Translations under genes and position numbers: made by a program | DNA from: Ruminococcus sp. | Lineage (GTDB): Bacteria; Bacillota; Clostridia; Oscillospirales; Ruminococcaceae | Length of the DNA: 42,662 nucleotides | Reading direction: 5' to 3' | NCBI GenBank assembly: GCA_023665505.1 | Contig: JAMPDU010000010.1 | Location: forward strand, 1-42,662 | Part shown: piece after piece, positions 1-6,175 of the stretch | How positions within the stretch are numbered: position 1 is the stretch's first letter | Layout of the letters: each line of letters starts with the position of its first letter | The notes under the pieces: model-generated | Databases searched by the model: none | The model's input: only the letters and a program-made list of their open reading frames with translations | What the model was told of the DNA's origin: nothing

Positions 1-209
1 GTTCGCTCCCCCTCGAAATGCCTGTCGGCATTTCTCACCCCTTTCTCCGTTCCTTCGGAAGGGGAGTTTCGCGCTCTGCGGAGCGCGACGGGGGCGCTGC
101 CCCTCGACCCTGCCAGCGCGGGGCTGCGCTGGACCAGCCGTGTGCCTAAAGGGCGTTTGGTTAGGTACTATAAACTATGTGCTGATAACCCGCCGTTCAA
201 AAGCAGTTT
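1..209. repeat. GC-rich hairpin-dense intergenic sequence
   Basis: There is no gene here. Several short inverted repeats follow one another: AAATGCC/GGCATTT near 17-35, TCCTTC/GAAGGGGA near 52-66, GCGCTC/GAGCGC near 71-88, GGGGCG/CTGCCCC near 92-104 and CCAGCGC/GCGCTGG near 114-133. The left edge lies outside the window, so this may be the end of a longer intergenic repeat. I see no coding frame with a ribosome site. Confidence 0.35.
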
Positions 210-383
210 GTTAAAAAATTAACGAAAATGTTTCACGTGAAACATTTTCGTTAAAAATTTAACAAAGTCACCCGCCCCCTTGAGGGGGCATGACAAAATA
301 AATTTCCCCCCGTATTTATTATTGGGGGTGACACGCGTCAAGGCTCAGCCTTGCACGTGAAACATTTTCGTTAATTTTTTAAC
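210..383 (-). repeat. parS composite element E1 (reverse orientation)
   Basis: Perfect parS (TGTTTCACGTGAAACA) lies at 229-244. It is framed 5 bp away on each side by the palindromes GTTAAAAAATTAAC (210-223) and GTTAAAAATTTAAC (250-263). The conserved module follows (about 264-350), here reversed, with its GCCCCC/GGGGGC hairpin and CAAGGCT/AGCCTTG hairpin. A second parS at about 349-364 is damaged: relative to the sister copy at 7021 it has lost TTT from the left half-site. A final GTTAATTTTTTAAC lies at 370-383. The layout matches the 176-bp elements at 1691, 4269 and 6880. Confidence 0.85.
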
Positions 384-394
384 AATCTCCGTCA

Positions 395-424
395 GAATAT
401 TTTACCTCCCGTTACGCATAATAT
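395..424 (+). promoter_or_regulatory. Candidate sigma-E-type promoter for spoIIP
   Basis: GAATATT (395-401) is followed after 15 bp by CATAATAT (417-424), about 20 bp before the spoIIP start. Sigma-E promoters of endospore formers typically read roughly ATATT, 13-15 bp, CATACAAT, and spoIIP is a known mother-cell sigma-E gene in Bacillus. The match is partial and would need transcript-start data. Confidence 0.4.
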
Positions 425-445
425 TAAGGGAAAGGATTTGATGCC

Positions 446-1627
446 ATGCTTTCAAGACGAAAAAAAATCCAAGCCCGAAATATCGCCGCGGGGACGCTCT
501 TTCTTTCCATGCTGCCCCTTATGTCCGCCGCCGTGACCTATGCCGCGCCGTCTGCCGAAAACGCCGTCTTTTTCGCGGCGTCCGCCTCCGCCATGCTCTC
601 CGTGGGGGACGTTTTTTACGCCGAAACCCCCGCCGAAAATTCTCCCGAAACGGAAACTGCCGCTTTGGAAATTACCTCGGACAAGTCCCCCGAAAACCAA
701 AATCCGCCTTTCGCTTTGGACGACAGCCTCATGCTCTCCTACGGCGGGCTGCTTATTCCAAACAGCGCCGACGAGGAACGCCGCGTCCCCGACACAGACC
801 CCGGTCCCGAGCCGTACCCCGACAGCCTTGAAAGCCGCGACGGCGCAATTACCGCCATGTGTTACGGCAATTTTAGCGGCGATACCTATATAAATTTCGA
901 CAAGGCGGGGCAGGCGCGGAACGTCACAGCCGTACCCAACAGTACTCTTCTGGCGGAAAGCCGCCTTGCCCCCGACTTTAAAATCGAGACGAACGGCGAG
1001 CCGCAGGTGCTGATTATGCACACCCACGCCACCGAAAGCTACGAGCCTTACGAGCGGGATTTTTACGACGGAAGTTTTAACTCCCGCACCACCGACCCAA
1101 ATATGAACATGACCGCCGTGGGGGACGCCATTGCCGAACAGCTGGAGGCGGCGGGAATTGCCGTTATTCACGACGTCACCATGCACGACTACCCCTCCTA
1201 CAACGACAGCTACGACAGGAGCAGGGAGACGGTGCAGAAAATTCTTGCCGAAAACCCGTCTGTAAAAATAGTTTTGGACGTGCACCGCGACGCTATCGAG
1301 CGGGAAAGCGGCGAGCGTATCGCCCCCGTCGCCGAGGTGGACGGCAAAAACGCCGCCCAAGTTATGATAATCAGCGGCTGCGACGACGGCACTATGAATA
1401 TGCCGAATTATCTGAAAAATTTCCGTTTCGCGGCGCTGCTCCAGCAGCAGCTTGAAAGCGACTGCCCGGGTCTGACCCGCCCGATTTTGTTTGATTACCG
1501 AAAATATAATCAGGATTTGACCACCGGTTCAATTCTTATCGAAGTGGGCGGACACGCCAACAGCGTCGAACAAGCGGTGTACAGCGGCGAATTGATTGGC
1601 AAATCGTTGGTAAATTGTCTTACATAA
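446..1627 (+). CDS. spoIIP: Stage II sporulation protein P (SpoIIP), septal peptidoglycan hydrolase
   Basis: SpoIIP is the amidase/endopeptidase of the SpoIIDMP engulfment machine. It cuts peptidoglycan at the sporulation septum from the mother-cell side. Residues 1-34 form a basic start plus a hydrophobic segment, acting as an export signal or membrane anchor. Residues 60-130 are Pro/Glu-rich and probably disordered. The catalytic domain fills the C-terminal half: THATESY (193-199), DVHRD (278-282) and EVGGHANS (366-373) carry the His and Glu residues expected to bind zinc. At 393 residues the length is normal for the family. AAAGGA lies just before the ATG. The gene stands alone between two parS-bearing gaps, without the gpr neighbour seen in Bacillus. 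Family identity is secure from the three motifs. Regulation by sigma-E is inferred. Confidence 0.93.
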   Translation: MLSRRKKIQARNIAAGTLFLSMLPLMSAAVTYAAPSAENAVFFAASASAMLSVGDVFYAETPAENSPETETAALEITSDKSPENQNPPFALDDSLMLSYGGLLIPNSADEERRVPDTDPGPEPYPDSLESRDGAITAMCYGNFSGDTYINFDKAGQARNVTAVPNSTLLAESRLAPDFKIETNGEPQVLIMHTHATESYEPYERDFYDGSFNSRTTDPNMNMTAVGDAIAEQLEAAGIAVIHDVTMHDYPSYNDSYDRSRETVQKILAENPSVKIVLDVHRDAIERESGERIAPVAEVDGKNAAQVMIISGCDDGTMNMPNYLKNFRFAALLQQQLESDCPGLTRPILFDYRKYNQDLTTGSILIEVGGHANSVEQAVYSGELIGKSLVNCLT

Positions 1628-1631
1628 TATT

Positions 1632-1657
1632 TGTAGGGGACGGGTTTCCCGTCCCGC
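1632..1657. repeat. Single arm of the TGTAGGG mosaic hairpin family
   Basis: TGTAGGG start followed by the GACGGG/CCCGTC hairpin arm. The second arm is missing. It lies 5 bp after the spoIIP stop. Confidence 0.6.
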
Positions 1658-1669
1658 AGACACAAAAAA

Positions 1670-1866
1670 TGTTCCACATAAAACAACATTGTTAAATTTT
1701 TAACGAAATTGTTTCACGTGAAACAAGGCTGAGCCTTGACCCGTGTCACCCCCAATATCAGATGTCAGAAACATTTACATACCAATGCCCCCTCAAGGGG
1801 GCGGGTGAGTTTGTTAAAATTTTAACGAAAATGTTTCACGTGAAACATTATTGTTAAATTTTTAAC
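1670..1866 (+). repeat. parS composite element E2 with two perfect parS sites
   Basis: Two perfect parS sites lie at 1710-1725 and 1832-1847. The framing palindromes are GTTAAATTTTTAAC (1691-1704), GTTAAAATTTTAAC (1813-1826) and GTTAAATTTTTAAC (1853-1866). Each flank sits exactly 5 bp from its parS, except where the 87-bp module (1726-1812) intervenes. A decayed parS with three mismatches (1670-1685) continues the pattern to the left at the same 5-bp spacing. The module starts with CAAGGCT/AGCCTTG overlapping the parS end and finishes with the GCCCCC/GGGGGC hairpin. Confidence 0.9.
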
Positions 1867-1869
1867 AAA

Positions 1870-1903
1870 GTCTATCCCCTACCCTCTATCCTCTATTTTC
1901 TAA
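1870..1903 (-). repeat. TAGAGG-type 7-mer tract
   Basis: Degenerate tandem 7-mers (CCTCTAT/CCCTCTA on the plus strand) directly before the ribosome site of the next gene. Twelve such tracts occur in the window. Confidence 0.6.
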
Positions 1904-1916
1904 AGGAAGTATATAA

Positions 1917-2141
1917 ATGTCCCCATTTAATTTCAACGTCGTTATGGACGGCAAAAAAAGCCTCCGCAGGTGGACGGCGTACACCGCCGCTGCGTTTGTG
2001 CTGACGGCGGTTTTCACGGCGGGATTTCTCACCGTTTACGTCAATTCCTACAACGTCATGCACACCGAGCCGATGACCGTCATTGAATTCCGCGATGACG
2101 GGGTTGTTTTGCTGAACCGTTATTACGAATATAAAAAATGA
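1917..2141 (+). CDS. Small single-pass membrane protein, unknown function
   Basis: The product has 74 residues and I do not recognise it. A basic cytoplasmic stretch (KKSLRR, residues 13-18) precedes one hydrophobic segment (about 22-44), followed by a short polar outer domain ending in YEYKK. The ribosome site AAGGAAG lies 6 bp before the ATG. It could be a small membrane partner of spoIIP or the Par system, but there is no direct support. It ends just before a mosaic hairpin element that could act as terminator for this gene and for parB, which converges on it. The ribosome site and membrane-protein composition support a real gene. Confidence 0.6.
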   Translation: MSPFNFNVVMDGKKSLRRWTAYTAAAFVLTAVFTAGFLTVYVNSYNVMHTEPMTVIEFRDDGVVLLNRYYEYKK

Positions 2142-2144
2142 TTT

Positions 2145-2220
2145 TGTAGGGCGGGGGCTTGCTCCCGCCTTTTTTGCGTTATGGCAAAATAAACAGGCGG
2201 GAGCAAAGCCCCCGCCCTAC
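2145..2220. repeat. TGTAGGG mosaic double-hairpin element
   Basis: A TGTAGGGCGGGGGCTTGCTC arm and its inverted copy ending GCCCTAC. The element sits between the convergent 74-residue gene and parB. The long GC stem with a T-rich loop could end transcription from both sides. Confidence 0.75.
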
Positions 2221-2232
2221 GGTACATAAAAT

Positions 2233-2248
2233 TGTTGTATGTGAAACA
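2233..2248. other. Decayed parS-like site
   Basis: TGTTGTATGTGAAACA matches parS at 13 of 16 positions. The right half-site is intact and the left half is damaged. It lies directly after the parB stop and is probably a weak or dead site. Confidence 0.4.
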
Positions 2249-2250
2249 TT

Positions 2251-3144
2251 TCAGTACATAGTAAGTTTGTCGGCAAGCTCCGTAAGCTCGCTTTGCTCGT
2301 AAAAATCAATGGTAATGCTCCCCTTTTCCCCGTCTTTGGAGGAAATCCGCACCTTTCTGCCCAAATGCTTTTCAAGACTTATCTGCATTTCGGTAATAAA
2401 ATTAACCCCCGCTTTATTGGGTTCGGGTTTTTGCGTTACGGAGGGATTTTCCGTACTCTCCGTCCGCTGTTCGGGAAGTTCCCCCTCTGAAAGCCTTGCC
2501 GCCGCCTTTTCTATGTCGCGGACGGAAACTCTTCCGTCCGCCGCGTCCTTTGCAATGGCGGTCATAATAAGCTCGTCCTCGACCGTGGCGAGCGCCCTTG
2601 CCTGCCCCGCGGAAATCTGCCGCCGTTTCAGCATTTCAACCAAAATTTCGGGCATGTTCAAAAGCCGCAGCGCGTTGCCTATCGCCGAACGGGACTTCCC
2701 CACCGCCTTTGAAAGCTGCTCCTGGGTCATGCCGTACTCCTCCATAAGGGATTTGTACGCCGCCGCCTCTTCAACCGGGTTCAAGTCCTCCCGCTGAATG
2801 TTTTCTATAAGAGCGATTTGGGCGGTTTCCTCGTCGGTGAAATCCTTTATAATCGCCGCAAGTTCGCTCATTCCCAGCATTCTGCACGCCCGCCAGCGCC
2901 TTTCGCCCGCCACAATTTGGTACCCCGCACCCATGGGGCGTACCACAATCGGCTGAATAAGCCCGTGCTGCCGAATACTGTCCGCAAGCTCGGCGATAGA
3001 ATTGTCGTCGAAGGTCTGACGGGGCTGACCGCGGTTAGGTTCGATATCCGACATTCGGAGAGTAACCGCGCCCTCGCCGCTGTCGCTGCCGTTATCCCCG
3101 AACAGGGCGTCCAAACCCTGCCCGAGAGCTTTCTTTTTTGCCAT
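2251..3144 (-). CDS. parB: ParB/Spo0J chromosome-partitioning protein, parS-binding CTPase clamp
   Basis: ParB loads at parS, spreads as a CTP-dependent sliding clamp, stimulates the ParA ATPase and recruits SMC. Domains: the N-terminal ParA-contact motif LGQGLDALFGD (7-17); the CTPase region with GERRWRA (80-86) and ENIQRED (114-120); the HTH (about 138-165); and the C-terminal dimerisation domain (about 245-297) after a polar linker. The four positions reported to set ParB versus Noc specificity read R152, A158, N163 and G180. The first and last match the ParB set (R, T, A, G) and none matches the Noc set, so parS is the expected target. Length is normal. The start follows AAAAGGAG. A perfect parS lies 88 bp upstream of the start, so autoregulation by spreading is plausible. 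Confidence 0.95.
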   Translation of the reverse strand: MAKKKALGQGLDALFGDNGSDSGEGAVTLRMSDIEPNRGQPRQTFDDNSIAELADSIRQHGLIQPIVVRPMGAGYQIVAGERRWRACRMLGMSELAAIIKDFTDEETAQIALIENIQREDLNPVEEAAAYKSLMEEYGMTQEQLSKAVGKSRSAIGNALRLLNMPEILVEMLKRRQISAGQARALATVEDELIMTAIAKDAADGRVSVRDIEKAAARLSEGELPEQRTESTENPSVTQKPEPNKAGVNFITEMQISLEKHLGRKVRISSKDGEKGSITIDFYEQSELTELADKLTMY

Positions 3145-3163
3145 TTTATACTCCTTTTCCTTT

Positions 3164-3197
3164 TAGAAAATAGATGATAGAGGGTAGAGGATAGAAT
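3164..3197 (+). repeat. TAGAGG-type 7-mer tract
   Basis: TAGATGA, TAGAGGG and TAGAGGA 7-mers in tandem, just upstream of the parB ribosome site. Confidence 0.6.
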
Positions 3198-3231
3198 TTG
3201 TACCCCTACCCTGTTCAATAATTTATAAAAA

Positions 3232-3247
3232 TGTTTCACGTGAAACA
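3232..3247. other. parS: Stand-alone perfect parS site
   Basis: TGTTTCACGTGAAACA without the GTTAAwwwwTTAAC frames, in the parA-parB gap. It is the only perfect site in the window without frames, and may be the ancestral site. Confidence 0.9.
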
Positions 3248-3261
3248 TTTCCGCACAATTT

Positions 3262-3325
3262 TGTAGGGGACGGGTTTCCCGTCCCGCAGGTACGTAATAT
3301 CGGGACGGGAAACCCGTCCCCTACA
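3262..3325. repeat. TGTAGGG mosaic double-hairpin element
   Basis: Two GACGGG/CCCGTC arms in inverted orientation with intact TGTAGGG and CCCTACA ends, in the parA-parB gap. Confidence 0.75.
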
Positions 3326-3357
3326 GTACATATTAAATATTTTTATACGTCGAAACA

Positions 3358-3381
3358 ATTATTAATTATTAATTATTAATT
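3358..3381. repeat. ATTAATTATTAA tract
   Basis: Tandem ATTAATT units that overlap the last codons and stop of parA. Nine such tracts occur in the window. Confidence 0.6.
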
Positions 3382-4146
3382 TTCTGCGTGTCGTTTCAGC
3401 ATTTCGTCGGTAAGGGCAATGTACGCCTCCGCGCCCCGGGACGCCTTGTCGTAGTAAACCACCGGCTTGCCGAAACTTGGCGCCTCGCTAATGCGGACGT
3501 TCCGGGGAATAACCGTGCGGAACATCTTTTTCGGAAAATGCTTTTTAACCTCGCTGACAACCTGCGAAGTGAGGTTCAGCCGGCTGTCAAACATTGTGAA
3601 AAGTATGCCCTCGATGTCAATGGTTGGGTTGTACCGCTGTTTCACGAGCCGTATGGACTCGATTAACTGGGAAAGTCCCTCCAGCGCGAAGTACTCGCAG
3701 GTCATGGGCACAAGCACCGTATCGCAGGCGCAGAGGGCGTTTATGGGTATCAGCGACAGGGACGGCGGGCAGTCCAGCAGGATATAGTCGTAATCCTGTC
3801 TGATGGTCAGGAGCTGCATTTTCATGCGTTTCTGCATATTGTCCACCTCGATAAGCTCGATGTCGGCGGCGGCAAGGGCGGAAGTCGCGGGCACGAGCCA
3901 AACGTTGTCGAACTCGGTTTCGATAACAGCCTCCTGAATTCGCCGCAAGCCCAGCAGTACGTCGTATGTAGACGCGCCGATACTTTTTTTCTTTACGCCG
4001 AAACCGCTGGTGGTGTTGCCCTGCGCGTCCATATCCACGCAAAGGACCTTTTTATTTTTCATACCCAAACAGGCGGCGAGGTTCACGACCGTTGTGGACT
4101 TTCCCACGCCGCCCTTCTGGTTTGCAACCGCAATAACAATTGACAT
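3376..4146 (-). CDS. parA: ParA/Soj chromosome-partitioning ATPase
   Basis: Deviant-Walker ATPase that binds DNA as an ATP dimer and works with ParB in origin segregation and in control of DnaA. The start is placed at the ATG giving MSIVIAVANQKGGVGKST. The longer frame lacks a ribosome site, whereas AAAGGA precedes this ATG. Walker A' (NQKGGVGKST) lies at residues 9-18, a Walker A'-partner DMDAQGNT at about 39-46 and Walker B YILLDCPPSL at about 118-127. The product is 256 residues, typical of Soj. It is transcribed with parB, from which it is separated by 231 bp holding a parS and a hairpin repeat. The last codons and stop fall in an ATTAATT tract. Confidence 0.95.
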   Translation of the reverse strand: MSIVIAVANQKGGVGKSTTVVNLAACLGMKNKKVLCVDMDAQGNTTSGFGVKKKSIGASTYDVLLGLRRIQEAVIETEFDNVWLVPATSALAAADIELIEVDNMQKRMKMQLLTIRQDYDYILLDCPPSLSLIPINALCACDTVLVPMTCEYFALEGLSQLIESIRLVKQRYNPTIDIEGILFTMFDSRLNLTSQVVSEVKKHFPKKMFRTVIPRNVRISEAPSFGKPVVYYDKASRGAEAYIALTDEMLKRHAEN

Positions 4147-4162
4147 TTTAGGACGTCCTTTC

Positions 4163-4208
4163 AGAAATAGTGTATTTCTATTATACCATATTTTTATAGC
4201 TATTGCAA
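4163..4208 (-). promoter_or_regulatory. parA promoter with adjoining inverted repeat
   Basis: On the minus strand TTGCAA (4203-4208), 17 bp, TATAAT (4180-4185). Next to the -10 is a 7-bp inverted repeat, AGAAATA/TATTTCT (4163-4179), at the predicted transcript start. It could be an operator or a 5' stem. AAAGGA and the ATG follow within 25 bp. Confidence 0.7.
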
Positions 4209-4247
4209 CTTTTTTTTGCACAAAATTTCCCTGTTAATTTTATTTTT

Positions 4248-4444
4248 ATTGGTACGGCAAACAACATTGTTAATTTTTTAACGAAAATGTTTCACGTGAA
4301 ACAAGGCTGAGCCTTGACCCGTGTCACCCCCAATATTAAATACGGGAAAAATTTATTTTATCATGCCCCCTCAAGGGGGCGGGTAACATTGTTAAAAAAT
4401 TAACTAAAATGTTTCACGTGAAAGAAAATCGTTAATTTTTTAAC
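4248..4444 (+). repeat. parS composite element E3
   Basis: GTTAATTTTTTAAC (4269-4282), perfect parS (4288-4303), 87-bp module (4304-4390), GTTAAAAAATTAAC (4391-4404), then a parS with one change (C to G at 4424; site 4410-4425) and GTTAATTTTTTAAC (4431-4444). All frame spacings are 5 bp. A heavily decayed parS (4248-4263, right half only) precedes it. The framed part is 176 bp, equal to E2 and E5. Confidence 0.9.
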
Positions 4445-4462
4445 AATATGATTTGTACGTAC

Positions 4463-4540
4463 TGTAGGGGCGTATCCTGTATACGCCCGTTTAAAATGTG
4501 CGGAAATGTATGCGGCGGGCGGGGAAACCCCGCCCCTACA
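4463..4540. repeat. TGTAGGG mosaic double-hairpin element, mixed arms
   Basis: The left arm is of the GCGTATCC/ATACGCCC type and the right arm of the GCGGGG/CCCCGCCC type. Two arm types are therefore combined between standard ends. Confidence 0.75.
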
Positions 4541-4573
4541 AATTTGTGCAGATATTTATATAATTACAAAAAA

Positions 4574-4648
4574 TGTTTTGCGTAGGACAAGATTGTTAAT
4601 TTTTTAACGAAAATGTTTCACGTGAAACATTATTGTTAATTTTTTAAC
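4574..4648 (+). repeat. Framed parS palindrome without module
   Basis: Decayed parS (4574-4589, five mismatches), GTTAATTTTTTAAC (4595-4608), perfect parS (4614-4629), GTTAATTTTTTAAC (4635-4648). All gaps are 5 bp, so parS positions recur with a 40-bp period. Confidence 0.88.
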
Positions 4649-4685
4649 AATATAATTTGTGTGTAACATTTTTATTTGTACGTGC

Positions 4686-4765
4686 TGTAGGGGCGCATTC
4701 CATATGCGCCCGTTTAAAATGCGCGGAAATGTATGCGGCGGGCGCATACAGGATGCGCCCCTACA
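4686..4765. repeat. TGTAGGG mosaic double-hairpin element
   Basis: A GCGCAT/ATGCGC arm and a GCGCATACAGGATGCGCCC arm between the standard ends. It separates two framed parS palindromes. Confidence 0.75.
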
Positions 4766-4798
4766 AAATTGTGCAAAAATTTATATAATTTCAAAAAA

Positions 4799-4873
4799 TG
4801 TTTTGCGTAGGACAACATTGTTAAATTTTTAACGAAAATGTTTCACGTGAAACAATTTTGTTAATTTTTTAAC
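4799..4873 (+). repeat. Framed parS palindrome without module
   Basis: Decayed parS (4799-4814, the same five changes as at 4574), GTTAAATTTTTAAC (4820-4833), perfect parS (4839-4854), GTTAATTTTTTAAC (4860-4873). It is a near duplicate of the 4574 unit, including upstream sequence, so the two arose by copying. Confidence 0.88.
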
Positions 4874-4884
4874 AATATAATTTT

Positions 4885-4948
4885 TGTAGGGGACGGGTTT
4901 CCCGTCCCGCCGTTATGTACCCACGGGCGGGGAAACCCCGCCCCTACA
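4885..4948. repeat. TGTAGGG mosaic double-hairpin element, mixed arms
   Basis: A GACGGG/CCCGTC left arm with a GCGGGG/CCCCGC right arm. Confidence 0.75.
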
Positions 4949-4984
4949 AATTTGTGCAGATATTTAAAAATTGCAAAAAAACAT

Positions 4985-5036
4985 TGTTAATTTTTTAACA
5001 ATTCTATCCTCTACCCTCTAATTTCTATTCTCTAAA
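4985..5036. repeat. Solo GTTAATTTTTTAAC palindrome and TAGAGG-type tract
   Basis: An isolated frame palindrome (4985-4998) preceded by the usual ACATT spacer but with no recognisable parS. It is followed by a CCTCTA 7-mer tract (5003-5036). The array ends here, upstream of noc. Confidence 0.6.
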
Positions 5037-5061
5037 TTGACAAAATTTTTATTTTTAATCT

Positions 5062-5069
5062 GTTATAAT
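5062..5069 (+). promoter_or_regulatory. Candidate extended -10 promoter of noc
   Basis: TG-T-TATAAT (extended -10) about 47 bp before the noc start. The only TTGACA upstream (5037-5042) is 21 bp away, too far for a standard pair, so this may depend on the extended -10. Confidence 0.45.
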
Positions 5070-5115
5070 ATAAGAAAAATTCCAAAAAATGTAAATTCTA
5101 AAAGGATGTGAAAAT

Positions 5116-5919
5116 ATGCCGTTTTTGGTTAAGGAAAAGGTTATAAACAAGGTGGTTCAGATTGAAACGGAGAAAATTCTGCCCAACCCCTATCAGCCGC
5201 GCCGCGCTTTTGAGGACTTGGACGGGCTTGCGCAAAGCATAGAGCAAAACGGGATTTTGCAGCCCCTGACAGTCCGCAGGGAAAACGGGGAAATCGAGCT
5301 TGTGTCGGGTGAACGCCGTCTGCGGGCGGCAAAGCTGCTGGGCATGGAGACCGTGCCCTGCATAATCCTGGAGATGAGCGGGCGGAATTCCGCGGTAATG
5401 GCGCTCATAGAGAACATTCAGCGGCAGGATTTGTCGGTGTTCGACGAGGCGGAGGCAATCGCGAAACTGATAGATTTTTACGGCATGACCCAGGAGGACG
5501 CGGCGGTGCGGCTGGGGAAGTCCCAGTCAACCGTTGCCAACAAGCTGCGGCTTTTAAAGCTGGACGGTGCGGTTCGGGAGAAAATTACCGAGTACGGGCT
5601 TACGGAACGGCACGCCCGGGCGCTTTTAAAGCTCCCCGAGGAGCGGCGGATTGAGGCGGTGGAAATCGTACACAGCAGGAATTTGAATGTGGAGAGTACC
5701 GAGCGGCTTATCGAGGCGATGCTGAATAAGCAGCGGGAGGCGGAAAATTTCCGCAAGCGCAGCGCGGTTTTCAAGGACGTGCGGCTGTTTGTGAACACCA
5801 TTAACAAGGCGGTTGAGATGATGAAAGCCGCCGGTATCAACGCCGACAGCAAAAAAATTCAGCAGGAGGATTTTATTGAGTATATTGTGAGAATTCCTAC
5901 AAACAAGGCTGAGCCTTGA
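5116..5919 (+). CDS. noc: Nucleoid occlusion protein Noc (ParB paralogue)
   Basis: Noc is a ParB-family CTPase that binds Noc sites (NBS) around the chromosome and blocks Z-ring assembly over the nucleoid. GERRLRAA lies at 65-72, ENIQRQDL at 99-106 and the HTH at about 124-149. The four reported specificity positions read Q137, K143, K148 and R165, exactly the Noc set (Q, K, K, R), so it should prefer NBS (ATTTCCCGGGAAAT in Bacillus) over parS. The N-terminus MPFLVKEKVINKVVQIE could form a short amphipathic membrane helix as in Bacillus Noc, though the sequence differs. AAAGGATG precedes the start. The last six codons (TNKAEP) and the stop lie inside a repeat element, so the native C-terminus has been replaced. 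It is divergent from parA across the parS array. Confidence 0.9.
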   Translation: MPFLVKEKVINKVVQIETEKILPNPYQPRRAFEDLDGLAQSIEQNGILQPLTVRRENGEIELVSGERRLRAAKLLGMETVPCIILEMSGRNSAVMALIENIQRQDLSVFDEAEAIAKLIDFYGMTQEDAAVRLGKSQSTVANKLRLLKLDGAVREKITEYGLTERHARALLKLPEERRIEAVEIVHSRNLNVESTERLIEAMLNKQREAENFRKRSAVFKDVRLFVNTINKAVEMMKAAGINADSKKIQQEDFIEYIVRIPTNKAEP

Positions 5920-6046
5920 CGCGTGTCACCCCTAATATTAGATGTCAGAAACATTTACATAGTAAAGCCCCCTCAAGGGGGCGGGTAAGTTTGTTAAAAT
6001 ATTAACAATAATGTTTCACGTGAAACATTTTCGTTAATTTTTTAAC
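5899..6046 (+). repeat. parS composite element E4, left end merged into noc
   Basis: The left framed parS is missing. The AAACAAGGCTGAGCCTTGA start of the module encodes the noc C-terminus and stop. The module (to 5992) is followed by GTTAAAATATTAAC (5993-6006), perfect parS (6012-6027) and GTTAATTTTTTAAC (6033-6046), all with 5-bp spacing. Confidence 0.87.
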
Positions 6047-6064
6047 AAACTTTTTTGTACATAT

Positions 6065-6155
6065 TGTAGGGCGGGGGCTTGCTCCCGCCTATGTTGTACC
6101 GGACGTACCGAAAAGGCGGGAGCAAAGCCTGTATTGGCACGCCCCCAGCCCTACA
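6065..6155. repeat. TGTAGGG mosaic element with a 14-bp secondary insert
   Basis: GCGGGGGCTTGCTCCCGCC arms. The right arm is interrupted at 6127-6140 by GCCTGTATTGGCAC, a sequence also found inside three other copies of the family. Confidence 0.75.
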
Positions 6156-6175
6156 AATACTGCATTGTTAAATTT

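Noticed and set aside
452..1360. 302-residue frame antisense to spoIIP
   Set aside because: It is His/Val/Gly-rich, as expected from the reverse of a GC-biased coding frame, with no ribosome site.
4463..4948. CRISPR-like spacing of repeats and unique stretches
   Set aside because: Repeats differ in length and arm type, are palindromic end to end, and alternate with parS units. There are no constant direct repeats with uniform spacers and no cas genes.
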